From Rivularia sp034931125 (GTDB taxonomy: Bacteria; Cyanobacteriota; Cyanobacteriia; Cyanobacteriales; Nostocaceae), in assembly GCF_034931125.1 (NCBI RefSeq), contig NZ_JAYGHM010000024.1, forward strand, positions 1 through 64,000: a DNA stretch of 64,000 nt. The letters are read 5' to 3'. Both the position numbers and the translations under genes were made by a program. This document shows positions 15,768 through 23,504 of this stretch, piece after piece. Position 1 is the stretch's first letter; every line of letters begins with the position of its first letter. The notes beneath the pieces are model-generated. The model had not been told where the DNA came from, made no database searches, and saw only the letters and a program-made list of their open reading frames with translations.

Positions 15768-16223
15768 ATGAAGGTATCCAGCGCTTTACAGTCACAAGTT
15801 TTATCAAGATATGTATTGAGAGAAATTTTATTTAAATTAGGAAGAACCAATTGGGAGTATAAATACAATGTTCACGATCTAACCTATGAATTTTGGACTA
15901 CTGGAGTATGGGTTAAAGAAGCTGGAACAATTATTAGTTATAGAGCGATCGCAGAATATTGGAGGGAAGCGGCAATTAACCAAACCGAACAGTTACCAGT
16001 GACTAAAGTACAGGGAGGCTGGTTAGTTTCTTCAATTCAAAACTTTAGTAAGCAGTACTTTGTATACTTCAACAACGGCAAAGGCTGGACTTGCGACTGC
16101 ATGAAGCACAGGTGTTGGAGAAACCGCATTCCTAAAGAATTACCGCAACTTTATAAGGCTTTAGGTTATAAGATTTTCTGCCACCACGTAGCAGCAGCTT
16201 ATTACGAGCGGGAACGAAAGTAA
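15768..16223 (+). CDS. SWIM-like zinc-finger protein
   Basis: A 151-residue protein. The C-terminal third has WTCDCMKHRCW and, after about 25 residues, FCHHVAAAYYERE, fitting the C-x-C...C-x-H signature of SWIM zinc fingers that bind DNA or protein. A strand pair (TKVQGGWLVSSI, YFVYFNNGKG) precedes it as in other SWIM domains. Its stop codon overlaps the start of the next gene by one base, so the two are translated together. Confidence 0.65.
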   Translation: MKVSSALQSQVLSRYVLREILFKLGRTNWEYKYNVHDLTYEFWTTGVWVKEAGTIISYRAIAEYWREAAINQTEQLPVTKVQGGWLVSSIQNFSKQYFVYFNNGKGWTCDCMKHRCWRNRIPKELPQLYKALGYKIFCHHVAAAYYERERK

Positions 16224-16738
16224 TGCAGCTATCTAAGAATTTTACTTTGTGGGATTTATGCAGTTGCACCAGCACTTACAGAAGATATGCAGCAACTATA
16301 AATCCCTTTCCTGAAAACCCCGAAAGCATCGAAGCGCTAGAAAACATTAGCCAATTAATATTAGATCCAATACAAGAAGCGATCGCACCAATCAGAATTA
16401 CTTACGGTTTTTCCTCTAAGAATCTGATTAAGTACCTCAACAAAAAAGATCCAGTGACGGGAATCAAAAACGGTCGAATCTGCCCAAAAATAGACCAGCA
16501 CGCAAGTTACGAACTTAATTGTAGTGGAAATTATATCTGTAAACACCAAGGCGCAGCAGTCGATATTATCGCAAATCTTAGCAGTAGCGCACTTGTACAG
16601 TGGATTATGGATAAGCAGTTGCCTTACGACTCGATTTACTATTACGGCGATCGCAGACCTTTACACGTTAGCTGGAGCGTTACACCACGCAAAAAAATCT
16701 GGAGATTCAGCGATCGCGGAACTCCCAAGCCTTATTAA
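16223..16738 (+). CDS. Peptidase M15-like protein
   Basis: A 171-residue protein. KHQGAAVDI matches the H-x-x-x-A-x-D zinc site of M15/peptidase-VanY-like D-Ala-D-Ala peptidases, and PLHVSWS supplies the final His. RITYGFSS and DQHASYE are also usual in this group. Such enzymes cut peptidoglycan peptides; without a signal peptide it may act as a phage- or transfer-type lysin or a diverged enzyme. Coupled to the SWIM-like gene. Confidence 0.65.
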   Translation: MQLSKNFTLWDLCSCTSTYRRYAATINPFPENPESIEALENISQLILDPIQEAIAPIRITYGFSSKNLIKYLNKKDPVTGIKNGRICPKIDQHASYELNCSGNYICKHQGAAVDIIANLSSSALVQWIMDKQLPYDSIYYYGDRRPLHVSWSVTPRKKIWRFSDRGTPKPY

Positions 16739-16752
16739 TAATTAGTCAAAAA

Positions 16753-16926
16753 AACTTGTTAAAACCCAAAAGTATCCTTCAGATAGTTACCTAGTTTCCC
16801 CGGCAGGGGGGCGACTCCAATCCAAAAGAGTTTCTACGGGGCCTCAAAATGATCTATAACCCGGAAAATAAAAGTGGCCCCTGAAACCTACTTTTGTTCA
16901 TTCCGCTGCCCCTCTGAAAAAGAATT
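16753..16926 (+). ncRNA. Structured RNA-like element, copy 2
   Basis: Same layout and orientation as copy 1. Stems: CAAAAG (16823-16828) with CTTTTG (16891-16896); GTTTC (16830-16834) with GAAAC (16883-16887), replacing GGCTGT/ACAGCC of copy 1 by compensatory changes; GGGGCC (16838-16843) with GGCCCC (16876-16881); an outer stem of GGGGC with GCCCC. TTTCCCCGG and TAACCCGGAAAA are kept. It ends in TCTGAAAAAG as in copy 1. Confidence 0.6.
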
Positions 16927-17453
16927 AAGAATTAAGAATTAATTAATTGATAAAAACAAGGATAACCCGGAATTATCCATCACTGCCTCTACTTTGAGGT
17001 TGCCTCCTCTATCAGGTATCTGTTAATAAATTATTTAAGAACTCAATCAAGAAATAAATTATTAATTGGTGTAGCGATCGCAGGTCTTACGCTTAGTTTT
17101 TATTATTAATTAAAAGAGGTTTGAAATAACAATAGTAAAGCTTACGTGTACCAGTGCGGATGGTTTCAACTTTACTATTGTAGAAATAAATTAGCTCCAA
17201 CTTACAGTTACCGCACGTCTCTGGTTTGGCTTACGTCCTTTATTTCATATTACTAATATACCAAATAAATAAGGTTAAATCAATAGTTTAGAGGTAACTT
17301 TATTGAATCTTTATGTTAGTTTTAGTGGTGTTGCTGAGGAGCGATCGCACCACTTAAGCCTACAATACTCTCTCGTTGAGCCGGAAATTGATCGATTGCT
17401 CATTCGTCGGGCAGGCTGGGTACAGCCTACCGCTCCTCACTCGCGGGCAAAAG
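16927..17453. other. Intergenic region
   Basis: No gene seen. It includes an inverted repeat ACAATAGTAAAG (17129-17140) / CTTTACTATTGT (17170-17181) and a fragment of the dispersed G/C-rich element near 17397-17450. Short open frames here are not convincing. Confidence 0.5.
17129..17181. repeat. Perfect 12-bp inverted repeat
   Basis: ACAATAGTAAAG and CTTTACTATTGT, 29 bases apart; could be a hairpin or a short element end. Confidence 0.5.
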
Positions 17454-17678
17454 TTAATCATTGTAATCTGCCAAAGCTTTACTAATCGCCTCACGAATGA
17501 AGTTAGACTTCCATCCACGCGGCTTGTCTGCTGCGATCGCATTCAATTTCTCATCATCTTCTATTAATAAGTAAACGGATACAGTCTTATCTGAATAAAT
17601 CCCCTCAAATTGGTTTTTACCTTCAGGATTTGTTACCGTTCCTTTTGGCGCTCCTCGTTTTTTATATCTTGGTTCCAT
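17454..17678 (-). CDS. Ribbon-helix-helix-like small DNA-binding protein
   Basis: A 74-residue protein. Basic N-terminus (RYKKRGAPKGT), then KTVSVYLLIEDDEKLNAIA and KSNFIREAISKALADY, which fit strand-helix-helix of an RHH fold. Likely a plasmid regulator or antitoxin, but no toxin is adjacent. Confidence 0.6.
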   Translation of the reverse strand: MEPRYKKRGAPKGTVTNPEGKNQFEGIYSDKTVSVYLLIEDDEKLNAIAADKPRGWKSNFIREAISKALADYND

Positions 17679-17784
17679 AAGATTATTAATTATCCTTGTT
17701 TATATGGTATGTAAAGATTGTATAAGGTTTACATTTTTCTGTCAAAACCCCATTTACAAAAGCACTCCATTAGGGTAACATAGT

Positions 17785-17809
17785 TATAGTAGTAATTGAG
17801 AAATAACCA
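17785..17809 (+). promoter_or_regulatory. Promoter-like element TATAGTAGTAATTGAG
   Basis: TATAGT begins exactly 24 bases before the ATG, as at 13785. Confidence 0.5.
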
Positions 17810-18006
17810 TGTTGTCTATTCAAGAGTTAAGCCCAGCTTTTATATACATTCCTACTATTGAAAAGTGGGGAAGAATTACCGGGTGTTGCTTAGTTGATGG
17901 GAAGTTTCAGTTAATTTATGCGACTGAAAATAACAAAGATTTTGGAACAATGGACGTGGAAACTTGTAAAGATTTAGTTAAAAGTTTCGGTGTAGTTCCT
18001 TTCTAA
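17809..18006 (+). CDS. Small hypothetical protein
   Basis: A 65-residue protein (LSPAFIYIPTIEKWGRITGC..., ending SFGVVPF). It is preceded by the promoter-like element and followed by a hairpin TGGGGG...CCCCCA at 18018-18036. No family recognised. Confidence 0.55.
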   Translation: MLSIQELSPAFIYIPTIEKWGRITGCCLVDGKFQLIYATENNKDFGTMDVETCKDLVKSFGVVPF

Positions 18007-18017
18007 ATTAAAAAAAA

Positions 18018-18036
18018 TGGGGGTGAAATTCCCCCA
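18018..18036 (+). terminator. Hairpin between small gene and ardA
   Basis: TGGGGG-TGAAATT-CCCCCA; preceded by an A tract, so it is a better terminator on the minus strand. Confidence 0.45.
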
Positions 18037-18075
18037 ATTATCTCCTCATTTCTGTAAACAAATTATTTAATCATC

Positions 18076-18606
18076 ATGAAATATCAAACAGTTGCTAACC
18101 CTCCTCGTGTTTACGTTGCCTGTCTTGCTGCCTACAATAACGGGATATTACACGGTGCATGGATCGACTGCGATCGCTCTGAATATGAAATATCAAGCGA
18201 TATTGAGAAAATGCTTGATTCATCACCCGTTGAAGATGCCGAGGAATGGGCTATTCATGCTTTTGAAAACTGGAAAGGATTAAAGATTAAAGAAAACGAG
18301 GATATTGAAGAATTAGCAGATATAGCGCAGCTAGTAATTAAGTATAGCGCAGCTTACTCAGCTTACTGTTCGCACTGTGGTGAACGAATTACAGCAGATC
18401 AATTTATTGAGCGATATCAAGGGGAATTTGATTCTGAAATTAAATTCTTAGAGGATAAATGGGAAGAAACTGGAATACTCGATCAGCTGCAAGAAATTGG
18501 CTTTCAATATCAATACATCGACTGGGAAGCGATCGCTCGTGATGAGTTTGTAAATAGTTATTTAAATCTTGACTATGACGGAAAAGTTTACGTATTCAAC
18601 CGTTAA
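18076..18606 (+). CDS. ardA: ArdA family antirestriction protein
   Basis: A 176-residue protein. RVYVACLAAYNNGILHGAWI matches the ArdA N-terminus (YNNG...G.W.D), EEWAIHAFENWKGL the next conserved block and FIERYQGEFDSEI the C-terminal part. ArdA proteins mimic DNA and inhibit type I restriction, easing establishment of incoming plasmids. It is highly acidic as expected. CSHCGERI in the middle is a pair of cysteines not typical of enterobacterial ArdA. A strong terminator follows. Confidence 0.88.
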   Translation: MKYQTVANPPRVYVACLAAYNNGILHGAWIDCDRSEYEISSDIEKMLDSSPVEDAEEWAIHAFENWKGLKIKENEDIEELADIAQLVIKYSAAYSAYCSHCGERITADQFIERYQGEFDSEIKFLEDKWEETGILDQLQEIGFQYQYIDWEAIARDEFVNSYLNLDYDGKVYVFNR

Positions 18607-18627
18607 CGAATAAAAAACTTAATTACC

Positions 18628-18655
18628 GCTGCTGGTATTTCCGGCAGCTTTTTTT
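18628..18655 (+). terminator. Rho-independent terminator
   Basis: GCTGCTGG-TATTT-CCGGCAGC followed by seven T, after ardA. Confidence 0.85.
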
Positions 18656-18723
18656 ATGTTTAAGAATAATAAGAATAATTTAAATCCAGTTTTCACGTCA
18701 AGATTCAGGTCATGCCACTGGTT

Positions 18724-18818
18724 CGTTCGTCGGGGTGGGGGACCGCAAGCTTGCAACCTTCATGAAAACGCACCGAACCCCACCCACTCCTCACTCACAT
18801 CCCACCCACCCACCCGGC
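18724..18818. repeat. Dispersed G/C-rich element, copy B
   Basis: TTCGTCGGGGTGGGGGACCG ... ACTCCTCACTCACATCCCAC, aligned over its length with copy A at 13566-13659. Here the HIP1 site is altered to GACCGC. Confidence 0.65.
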
Positions 18819-18869
18819 TATAGCAAATGCAAAGCTGTAAACGGTTCGATAATCGTCAAGCATCGAGCA

Positions 18870-19289
18870 TCACTTGAAATCTAGATCCGCGATCGCTTCC
18901 TCCAGCGCTTCTCGAACTTTAGATCCCCATCCTTTATGCTGCTTTATTTCCTCTAAGAAATTTTTTGAAACTCTCACACCAAGCTGACTTGTAGCTGGTT
19001 CGCTTTGATTAAATTTTGCACCCGCACCTGTTTTCAATCGTGTGGGTTTTCTTAGAAGAAATTTTCCGCTTTTAATGTCATCTTCAAGGATCAATCTTAC
19101 TACTTCTGCATAGTTTGGAAGCGATCGCAATTTGTCGTTAAGACTTGCTGTTACTTTGATTTTTAACAACTCAGTTAGTGACTCGGTTCTACCAAAGGGA
19201 TTATAAAGATCGGTTTTACTACTCCCCTTCACAATCCCCTGCTTAAAATCAAGTTTTGTAATATCTTCAATCCTTTCCTCCAAAGTCAT
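18870..19289 (-). CDS. Hypothetical protein with two RHH-like segments
   Basis: A 139-residue protein. KVTASLNDKLRSLPNYAEVV and LGVRVSKNFLEEIKQHKGWG, KVREALEEAI each resemble a strand followed by two helices, as in ribbon-helix-helix DNA-binding folds. It is divergent from the 19354 gene with 64 bp between. Confidence 0.55.
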   Translation of the reverse strand: MTLEERIEDITKLDFKQGIVKGSSKTDLYNPFGRTESLTELLKIKVTASLNDKLRSLPNYAEVVRLILEDDIKSGKFLLRKPTRLKTGAGAKFNQSEPATSQLGVRVSKNFLEEIKQHKGWGSKVREALEEAIADLDFK

Positions 19290-19337
19290 TGACTATGTTA
19301 CCCCAACAGTGTTATATTATTAAGGTAACATAATTAC

Positions 19338-19352
19338 AAAGCATCCGACCAA
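19338..19352 (+). promoter_or_regulatory. AGCATCCGACCA leader motif, copy 1
   Basis: AAAGCATCCGACCAA ends one base before the ATG at 19354, where a ribosome-binding site would be expected. Two further copies lie at 20098-20110 and 20329-20340. Confidence 0.55.
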
Positions 19353-19353
19353 G

Positions 19354-20049
19354 ATGAACACAACAAAATTATTTGCTGCGATCGCTCACACCCGCGAAGA
19401 GTACAGTTATTCAATTTTTCACCAAACTTTATTACACGAGAATCCAGCAGAAAATTACGCTTTAAAACATTTATATTCTGTTGAAAATTGCAGACATCTT
19501 TTATATGAATGGGGATGGAAAGCTGAGGAGATTAAAGAGGGAACGAAGCATATAACTATTGATGTGCATAACACCTGTGTATATATTCGCATTCCAGGAA
19601 CTGTTTTAAAACGCAACAAACCTGTAAAAATTCGTGGAATTAGCAGATACGTTAAGAAGGTTGATTTTTTAGAAACTTTAATCAGCCGCGCATGGGGCAA
19701 AGCCGACCCCTATAAACTTGAATTGGGCAACAATTGGGATGAAATTATTGCTCAAGGTAACACCGGAGAGTTTTATCAACTAGAACTTACTTCAATTGGC
19801 GTAACCTGTACCTGCTATGCATTTAGCGGACTGGTTAAGGCTTTCGATCAGGACGAGATCGCAGCTAAATTATTAATCGAAAACGAAAAATGTAGAGGTC
19901 AAATACCCGATAAACATTGCTTCGCTACCTGGAAGTATTTAAACGTTGAAACTCAGCAGCAGTACGAATATGCATTTACTCAACGTAAAAATAAATATAA
20001 GAAGGAAAAACCTCGTAGTTGGGATATTAACTTATTCCCTAAATATTAA
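19354..20049 (+). CDS. Hypothetical protein with C-x-C motif (SWIM-like)
   Basis: A 231-residue protein. GVTCTCYAFSG and KHCFATWKYL near the C-terminus resemble the CxC and final zinc ligands of the SWIM-like protein at 15768, but the last pair reads H-C rather than C-x-H. The rest is not recognised. Starts directly after the AGCATCCGACCA motif. Confidence 0.55.
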   Translation: MNTTKLFAAIAHTREEYSYSIFHQTLLHENPAENYALKHLYSVENCRHLLYEWGWKAEEIKEGTKHITIDVHNTCVYIRIPGTVLKRNKPVKIRGISRYVKKVDFLETLISRAWGKADPYKLELGNNWDEIIAQGNTGEFYQLELTSIGVTCTCYAFSGLVKAFDQDEIAAKLLIENEKCRGQIPDKHCFATWKYLNVETQQQYEYAFTQRKNKYKKEKPRSWDINLFPKY

Positions 20050-20097
20050 TCATTAGTCCTGGAGGATGACTTTAAAAGCCTCATTAGCCACTTATTT

Positions 20098-20110
20098 AAA
20101 GCATCCGACC
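20098..20110 (+). promoter_or_regulatory. AGCATCCGACCA leader motif, copy 2
   Basis: AAAGCATCCGACC abuts the ATG at 20111 (GACCATG), which decides that start over the GATGAC upstream. Confidence 0.55.
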
Positions 20111-20314
20111 ATGAATAATTTTGACTACCAAGAAATACTTGAATTACGCAATGCCTGCGATCGCGTACTTGACCGTGCGGGAAAGCCAGACGAAGCATTA
20201 CACCAAGCTTTGCTATATAAAAAAGTTTGTTTAAATGCGATTAAATTAGGAATTTTAGAAGAGTTCTTCAAAACCTACCGCAGACTTTTAGCAAAACGGA
20301 ATAACAACAATTAA
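20111..20314 (+). CDS. Small helical hypothetical protein
   Basis: A 67-residue protein (NNFDYQEILELRNACDRVLD...). The frame is open to 20066, but the ATG at 20111 is chosen because the leader motif sits right before it, as at 19354. No family recognised. Confidence 0.55.
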   Translation: MNNFDYQEILELRNACDRVLDRAGKPDEALHQALLYKKVCLNAIKLGILEEFFKTYRRLLAKRNNNN

Positions 20315-20328
20315 TTATTTGAGGGGGA

Positions 20329-20340
20329 AGCATCCGACCA
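20329..20340 (+). promoter_or_regulatory. AGCATCCGACCA leader motif, copy 3
   Basis: Third exact copy of the 12-mer, preceded by GAGGGGGA; the next start codon is 64 bases further (20404). Confidence 0.5.
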
Positions 20341-20403
20341 AGAACGTTTACCCCCTCACCCCGTAGGGCATAACAATCTTATCAAACTATTACTAATACA
20401 GTC

Positions 20404-21171
20404 ATGAGTGATTTAGTTCGTAACAACCAGCCGGGAGCGATCGCACGCGCACAAGACAGCAACGGCGACTTAAGCCGATTAACTGAAGTAGAGCGAAAGA
20501 TTGTATACATCGAGATGTGTAAAGCTTATGATCTCAATCCCTTGAGCTTTCCCCTGGATTATATAAAAGGGGACAAAGGAACATTAAAAATTTATCTAAA
20601 TTCAGTTGGTGCATCACAGTTACGCGATCGCTTTGAAGTTTCTACGCGCATTAAATCCCGTGAATTATTAGAGGATATTTGGGTTGTAGTTGTAGAAGCT
20701 CAAAGAGGTAACAGAACCGAAGAAGCCACGGGTGCAGCAAGTATTTTTAATAAGTATGGTGAAACTTCACCAACAGCTAAGGTAAACGCCCTCAAGAAAG
20801 CAGAGACCCAAGCTAAACGACGCGCAACTCTTAGTATCTGTGGATTCGGTTGGGACGACGAGGAAAGCGGTAAAGTTCTTAAAGCTGAATTTCATGACCC
20901 ACCAGAAGATGTAATAGTACGATCTGCTTGCAGCAGCGCTGAGTCCCAAGGGGACACGCTTACGCGATCGCAATTACCACCAGCAATAGATAATTCTGAA
21001 ATTTGGAGGACTTGGAAAAACCCAGAAGATGCGATCGCTTGGGCAAAAAACGAGCTTCCAGGTAGTAACGAACAATGGTTGATTTCGGAAATGAGGCAGC
21101 TTGCACCAATCAACGGGAAGAAAGCGCCCGCATGGGTAAAAAAGATTAACGAGATAAAGGAATTAGGTTAA
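20404..21171 (+). CDS. Possible phage-type recombination (ssDNA-annealing-like) protein
   Basis: A 255-residue protein. YIEMCKAYDLNPLSFPLDYI, KIYLNSVGASQLRDRF, and VNALKKAETQAKRRATLSIC are blocks seen in phage proteins found in the place of RecT/Erf-type annealing proteins; I recall the pattern but not a family name. C-terminal TWKNPEDAIAWA and APAWVKKINEIKEL form a small helical tail. A dispersed palindromic repeat is inserted in frame before the tail. Role in plasmid recombination or repair is inference. Confidence 0.5.
   Translation: MSDLVRNNQPGAIARAQDSNGDLSRLTEVERKIVYIEMCKAYDLNPLSFPLDYIKGDKGTLKIYLNSVGASQLRDRFEVSTRIKSRELLEDIWVVVVEAQRGNRTEEATGAASIFNKYGETSPTAKVNALKKAETQAKRRATLSICGFGWDDEESGKVLKAEFHDPPEDVIVRSACSSAESQGDTLTRSQLPPAIDNSEIWRTWKNPEDAIAWAKNELPGSNEQWLISEMRQLAPINGKKAPAWVKKINEIKELG
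20917..20971. repeat. REP-like element inserted in frame
   Basis: CGATCTGCTTGCAGCAGCGC, GAGTCCCAAGGGGACACGCT, TACGCGATCGC. The parts TGCTTGCAGCA and GTCCCAAGGGGAC are palindromic. It adds a linker (SACSSAESQGDTLTRSQ) to the recombination-like protein. Confidence 0.5.
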
Positions 21172-21390
21172 AGGTTAAAGGTTACAAACTAAAAGCTAAA
21201 TAATCCCTGTAGTTTTTTACTATGGGGATTTTCCTTACTCTATATGCACTGTACGGTGCATTCATGGCACTATTTAAGTAGTTGTAATTTTCGCGATCGC
21301 CTGCCTTATCAAAGATAGACAGCGCTGCAACGATCGCAGTAGTAATTGAGCTTTCACTCATGCAGCATATTTATATTAGCATTTTCAGTT
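21172..21390. other. Intergenic region
   Basis: Contains a palindrome TGCACTGTACGGTGCA (21246-21261), HIP1 sites and AGTAGTAATTGAG (21338) followed by an ATG at 21360 whose frame is cut short by the IS605-type remnant. Confidence 0.4.
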
Positions 21391-21556
21391 TTGACATACT
21401 CACCGTCCTGAAGGAGCGGCGATTCTTGACGCTTCACTGACCGATGCTACCGAAGTAGTCTTACTCAGTCTCTGCGTCCGTTTAGAGTCTCCCAATGCCC
21501 TGTGGCGACTATCTGTATTCTAGCAAAAAGCCGTCCTAGAAGGACGGGGCTTGTAT
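21391..21556 (-). mobile_element. IS200/IS605-type remnant: TnpB-like omega RNA and right end without tnpB
   Basis: Read on the minus strand it runs from AAGCCCCGTCCTTCTAGGAC through GACTGAGTAAGACTACTTCG and GCGTCAAGAATCGCCGCTCC to CTTCAGGACGGTGAGTATGT, ending GTCAA. This order of hairpins and the GAGTATGTCAA end are those of cyanobacterial TnpB right ends. No transposase or tnpB frame is near, so it is either a decayed copy or a non-autonomous element. Confidence 0.65.
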
Positions 21557-22148
21557 CCCAGTTTTTTGGTCAACTATTTTTCTGTGCTTTCCTCTAAGAA
21601 TAAATCTACCAATCAAAAGGTAAAAGTATGACTCCAATAATAGTATTAATTATAGTTATGCAATGTTATCAAAAAGCTAGTCTGCACCCGTACCCGCTTC
21701 CTTTTGAGCTTGCACCAATTCCTCAAAACTGCACTTATAAACTTTCATTAATTTTTCAAAACCCATAGGAGTCATTCTGGGTGCAGTTTTAAGCTGGTCC
21801 CAATTCCGAACGGTAGAAACAGCTACGCCAAGCTAATCAGCTATTTCAAGAAGCTTTTTTACCAACACGAATCCTTAAGTCTTTCATATTCATCAAAATT
21901 TAGTCCTAAATTAGTAAATTGAATGTTACGTATTTCTTTGCGGTTGGAGTCGCTTGAGATAAATAGCGTTTTTAAAAGTAATGCTTTATACGCCTGAAAA
22001 GATAGCGATGGTAAAAAGCAATGGATTTCTCTTGCTAGGTGCAATATTAGTCATACAAAAAATCATTACAAAGCGATCGCACTTCGTTACTTATGAGGAG
22101 CGATCGCATTATTGTTTGCTAGTCGCACTATAAATAATATAATAATTA
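21557..22148. other. Intergenic region with a regulator pseudogene
   Basis: At 21616-21640 the sequence AAAAGGTAAAAGTATGACTC, CAATAATAG resembles the leader and start of the 23119 gene (AAAAAGGTAAAACTATGAAT, CCAATAATAA), so it may be a truncated duplicate of that gene start. The remainder holds the pseudogene at 21677-21903 and two HIP1 sites. Confidence 0.45.
21677..21903 (-). pseudogene. Broken XRE-family regulator
   Basis: Minus-strand reading gives FDEYERLKD, then after a frameshift VKKLLEIAD-stop-LGVAVSTVRNWDQLKTAP and MGFEKLMKVYKCSFEELV, a clear helix-turn-helix. The in-frame TAG falls where Gln (CAG) is expected (IADQLGV), so one frameshift and one amber codon disable it. Confidence 0.65.
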
Positions 22149-22466
22149 ATGTCAAGTGAAACTGGTAAAAAATTAATAATGTTAGACCTAAACGCGATCG
22201 CATCTGTGGAGTGGAATCAAGAATTAGGTAAAAAGCTCAAAGCTATACGTGGCAAGGTATCGCGCCGTGCTTTAGCGGCAATGTTACAAGAAAAGTACCA
22301 ATACAAGGTATCCCAACAGTATATACAGCTTTTGGAGCATCCCGAAGGCAATGAAAAAGCGCCATCAACTGTTTCCTTCAAGCTTTTGCGCTATTTGACT
22401 GAAGCTTTGGGAAGCGATATCTACGAGCTATTTAACTCCCCGAAAATTTTTTCTACCGAGACTTGA
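22149..22466 (+). CDS. XRE-like transcriptional regulator
   Basis: A 105-residue protein. LGKKLKAIRGKVSRRALAAM and YKVSQQYIQLLEHPEG form the helix-turn-helix with the QQYIQLLE recognition helix; STVSFKLLRYLTEALGSDIY is the usual C-terminal helix pair. A second ATG at 22182 may be the true start. Likely a plasmid regulator. Confidence 0.7.
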   Translation: MSSETGKKLIMLDLNAIASVEWNQELGKKLKAIRGKVSRRALAAMLQEKYQYKVSQQYIQLLEHPEGNEKAPSTVSFKLLRYLTEALGSDIYELFNSPKIFSTET

Positions 22467-22510
22467 TTTGCGTCAAGTATAGCTAGTAGACTGAAAGACA
22501 GACAAATTAA

Positions 22511-22527
22511 AAAGGCGATACGCCTTT
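22511..22527 (+). terminator. Short hairpin
   Basis: AAAGGCG-ATA-CGCCTTT, 44 bases after the regulator gene. Confidence 0.5.
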
Positions 22528-22693
22528 ATGCGTAACGCCCTTATTAACCCGCCGGGAAAGGTCGAATTATATCAGATTTAACTTAACCATTGGTCTACCG
22601 TGTTAGGACAATAACTATGCTCATAAAAACTAAACTAAATTATGTGTTTCTTGACTTTAAAAATATTGTCGATAAAAGTATTATTCTGTTCTG

Positions 22694-22936
22694 TCAAGCT
22701 ACTAGTTTTCCCTCCAATGCTATAACTCGCTCCTCAAGTTTTTCGAGTTTAGTAGCAACGAGGGTAACATCAGTCTCTACTAGCTGCTCTTGAGACAAGT
22801 ATTCTTTTATCCACTTCAAAATAATTTCTGAAGGATTAGTATTATTAGCCTTCGCTTTGTTACTAAACTCCTCCTTGGTCTTTTTGTCTATCCTGACGGC
22901 TATTCTATCGTCTAACTTAATTTCTTCTTCTGGCAT
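22694..22936 (-). CDS. RHH-like DNA-binding protein with coiled-coil tail
   Basis: An 80-residue protein from the ATG at 22936 (a longer frame starts at 22963). DRIAVRIDKKTKEEFSNKAK and NPSEIILKWIKEYLSQ fit a ribbon-helix-helix; ATKLEKLEERVIALEGK is a short coiled coil. Repeated TACCA.GTTG boxes just upstream are probable operators for it. Confidence 0.65.
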   Translation of the reverse strand: MPEEEIKLDDRIAVRIDKKTKEEFSNKAKANNTNPSEIILKWIKEYLSQEQLVETDVTLVATKLEKLEERVIALEGKLVA

Positions 22937-22980
22937 AACAAATAAACAAATGTCTACAACCATTATCTTACTTATTGTTA

Positions 22981-23022
22981 TACCATGTTGACACTTGGTA
23001 TACCACGTTGTACCATTGTGCC
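22981..23022. promoter_or_regulatory. Operator with repeated TACCA boxes
   Basis: TACCATGTTG, TACCACGTTG and TACCATTGTG follow each other, with the palindrome GGTATACC between the first two, about 45 bp upstream of the RHH gene start. Confidence 0.55.
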
Positions 23023-23118
23023 AACAGATGAATAATCTGCTGAAGAATTAAAAGGCGATCGCAACTTCTTGGCGGGAGAGCGATCGCCCCTGTTCTTTAC
23101 CAACAAAAAGGTAAAACT

Positions 23119-23424
23119 ATGAATCCAATAATAATTGATGCTCAAGGTTTAGCGCAACTTGAGTTAGAGCAGTATGTCGAAGAGCAAGCCCAAGAGATAG
23201 CTCCGGAGTTTGAAATCGATGCGGTACATGACAGTGACTTTGGTACTTTATACCGAGTTTGGCAAGGAATGAACCTGCTCGGTACTTACTACCGTGCCGA
23301 TATTGATGGCTTGTGGGTCGCCCAGCCTTGCTGTAGTGAAAAGCGTCCGCGTTGTGAAACTCCAGAACAAGCGCAGCTTCTAATCATCGCTATAAGCGGG
23401 TTGCTTGTGGTTGATGTGGCGTAG
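23119..23424 (+). CDS. Hypothetical acidic protein
   Basis: A 101-residue protein with AAAAAGG before the ATG. FGTLYRVWQGMNLLGTYYRA looks like paired strands. No family recognised. A partial copy of its leader and first codons occurs at 21616-21640. Confidence 0.55.
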   Translation: MNPIIIDAQGLAQLELEQYVEEQAQEIAPEFEIDAVHDSDFGTLYRVWQGMNLLGTYYRADIDGLWVAQPCCSEKRPRCETPEQAQLLIIAISGLLVVDVA

Positions 23425-23504
23425 CCGTAAATATTTTTTTCCTATCAACGAACGGACGCACGTATGAAATGCGTTTTTAGCTAATACAAGGAGATTTTTT
23501 TGTC

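Noticed and set aside
15215..16926. Integron-like attC sites
   Set aside because: The structured copies resemble recombination-site cassettes in placement, but lack the paired RYYYAAC/GTTRRRY core sites and no integrase is seen.
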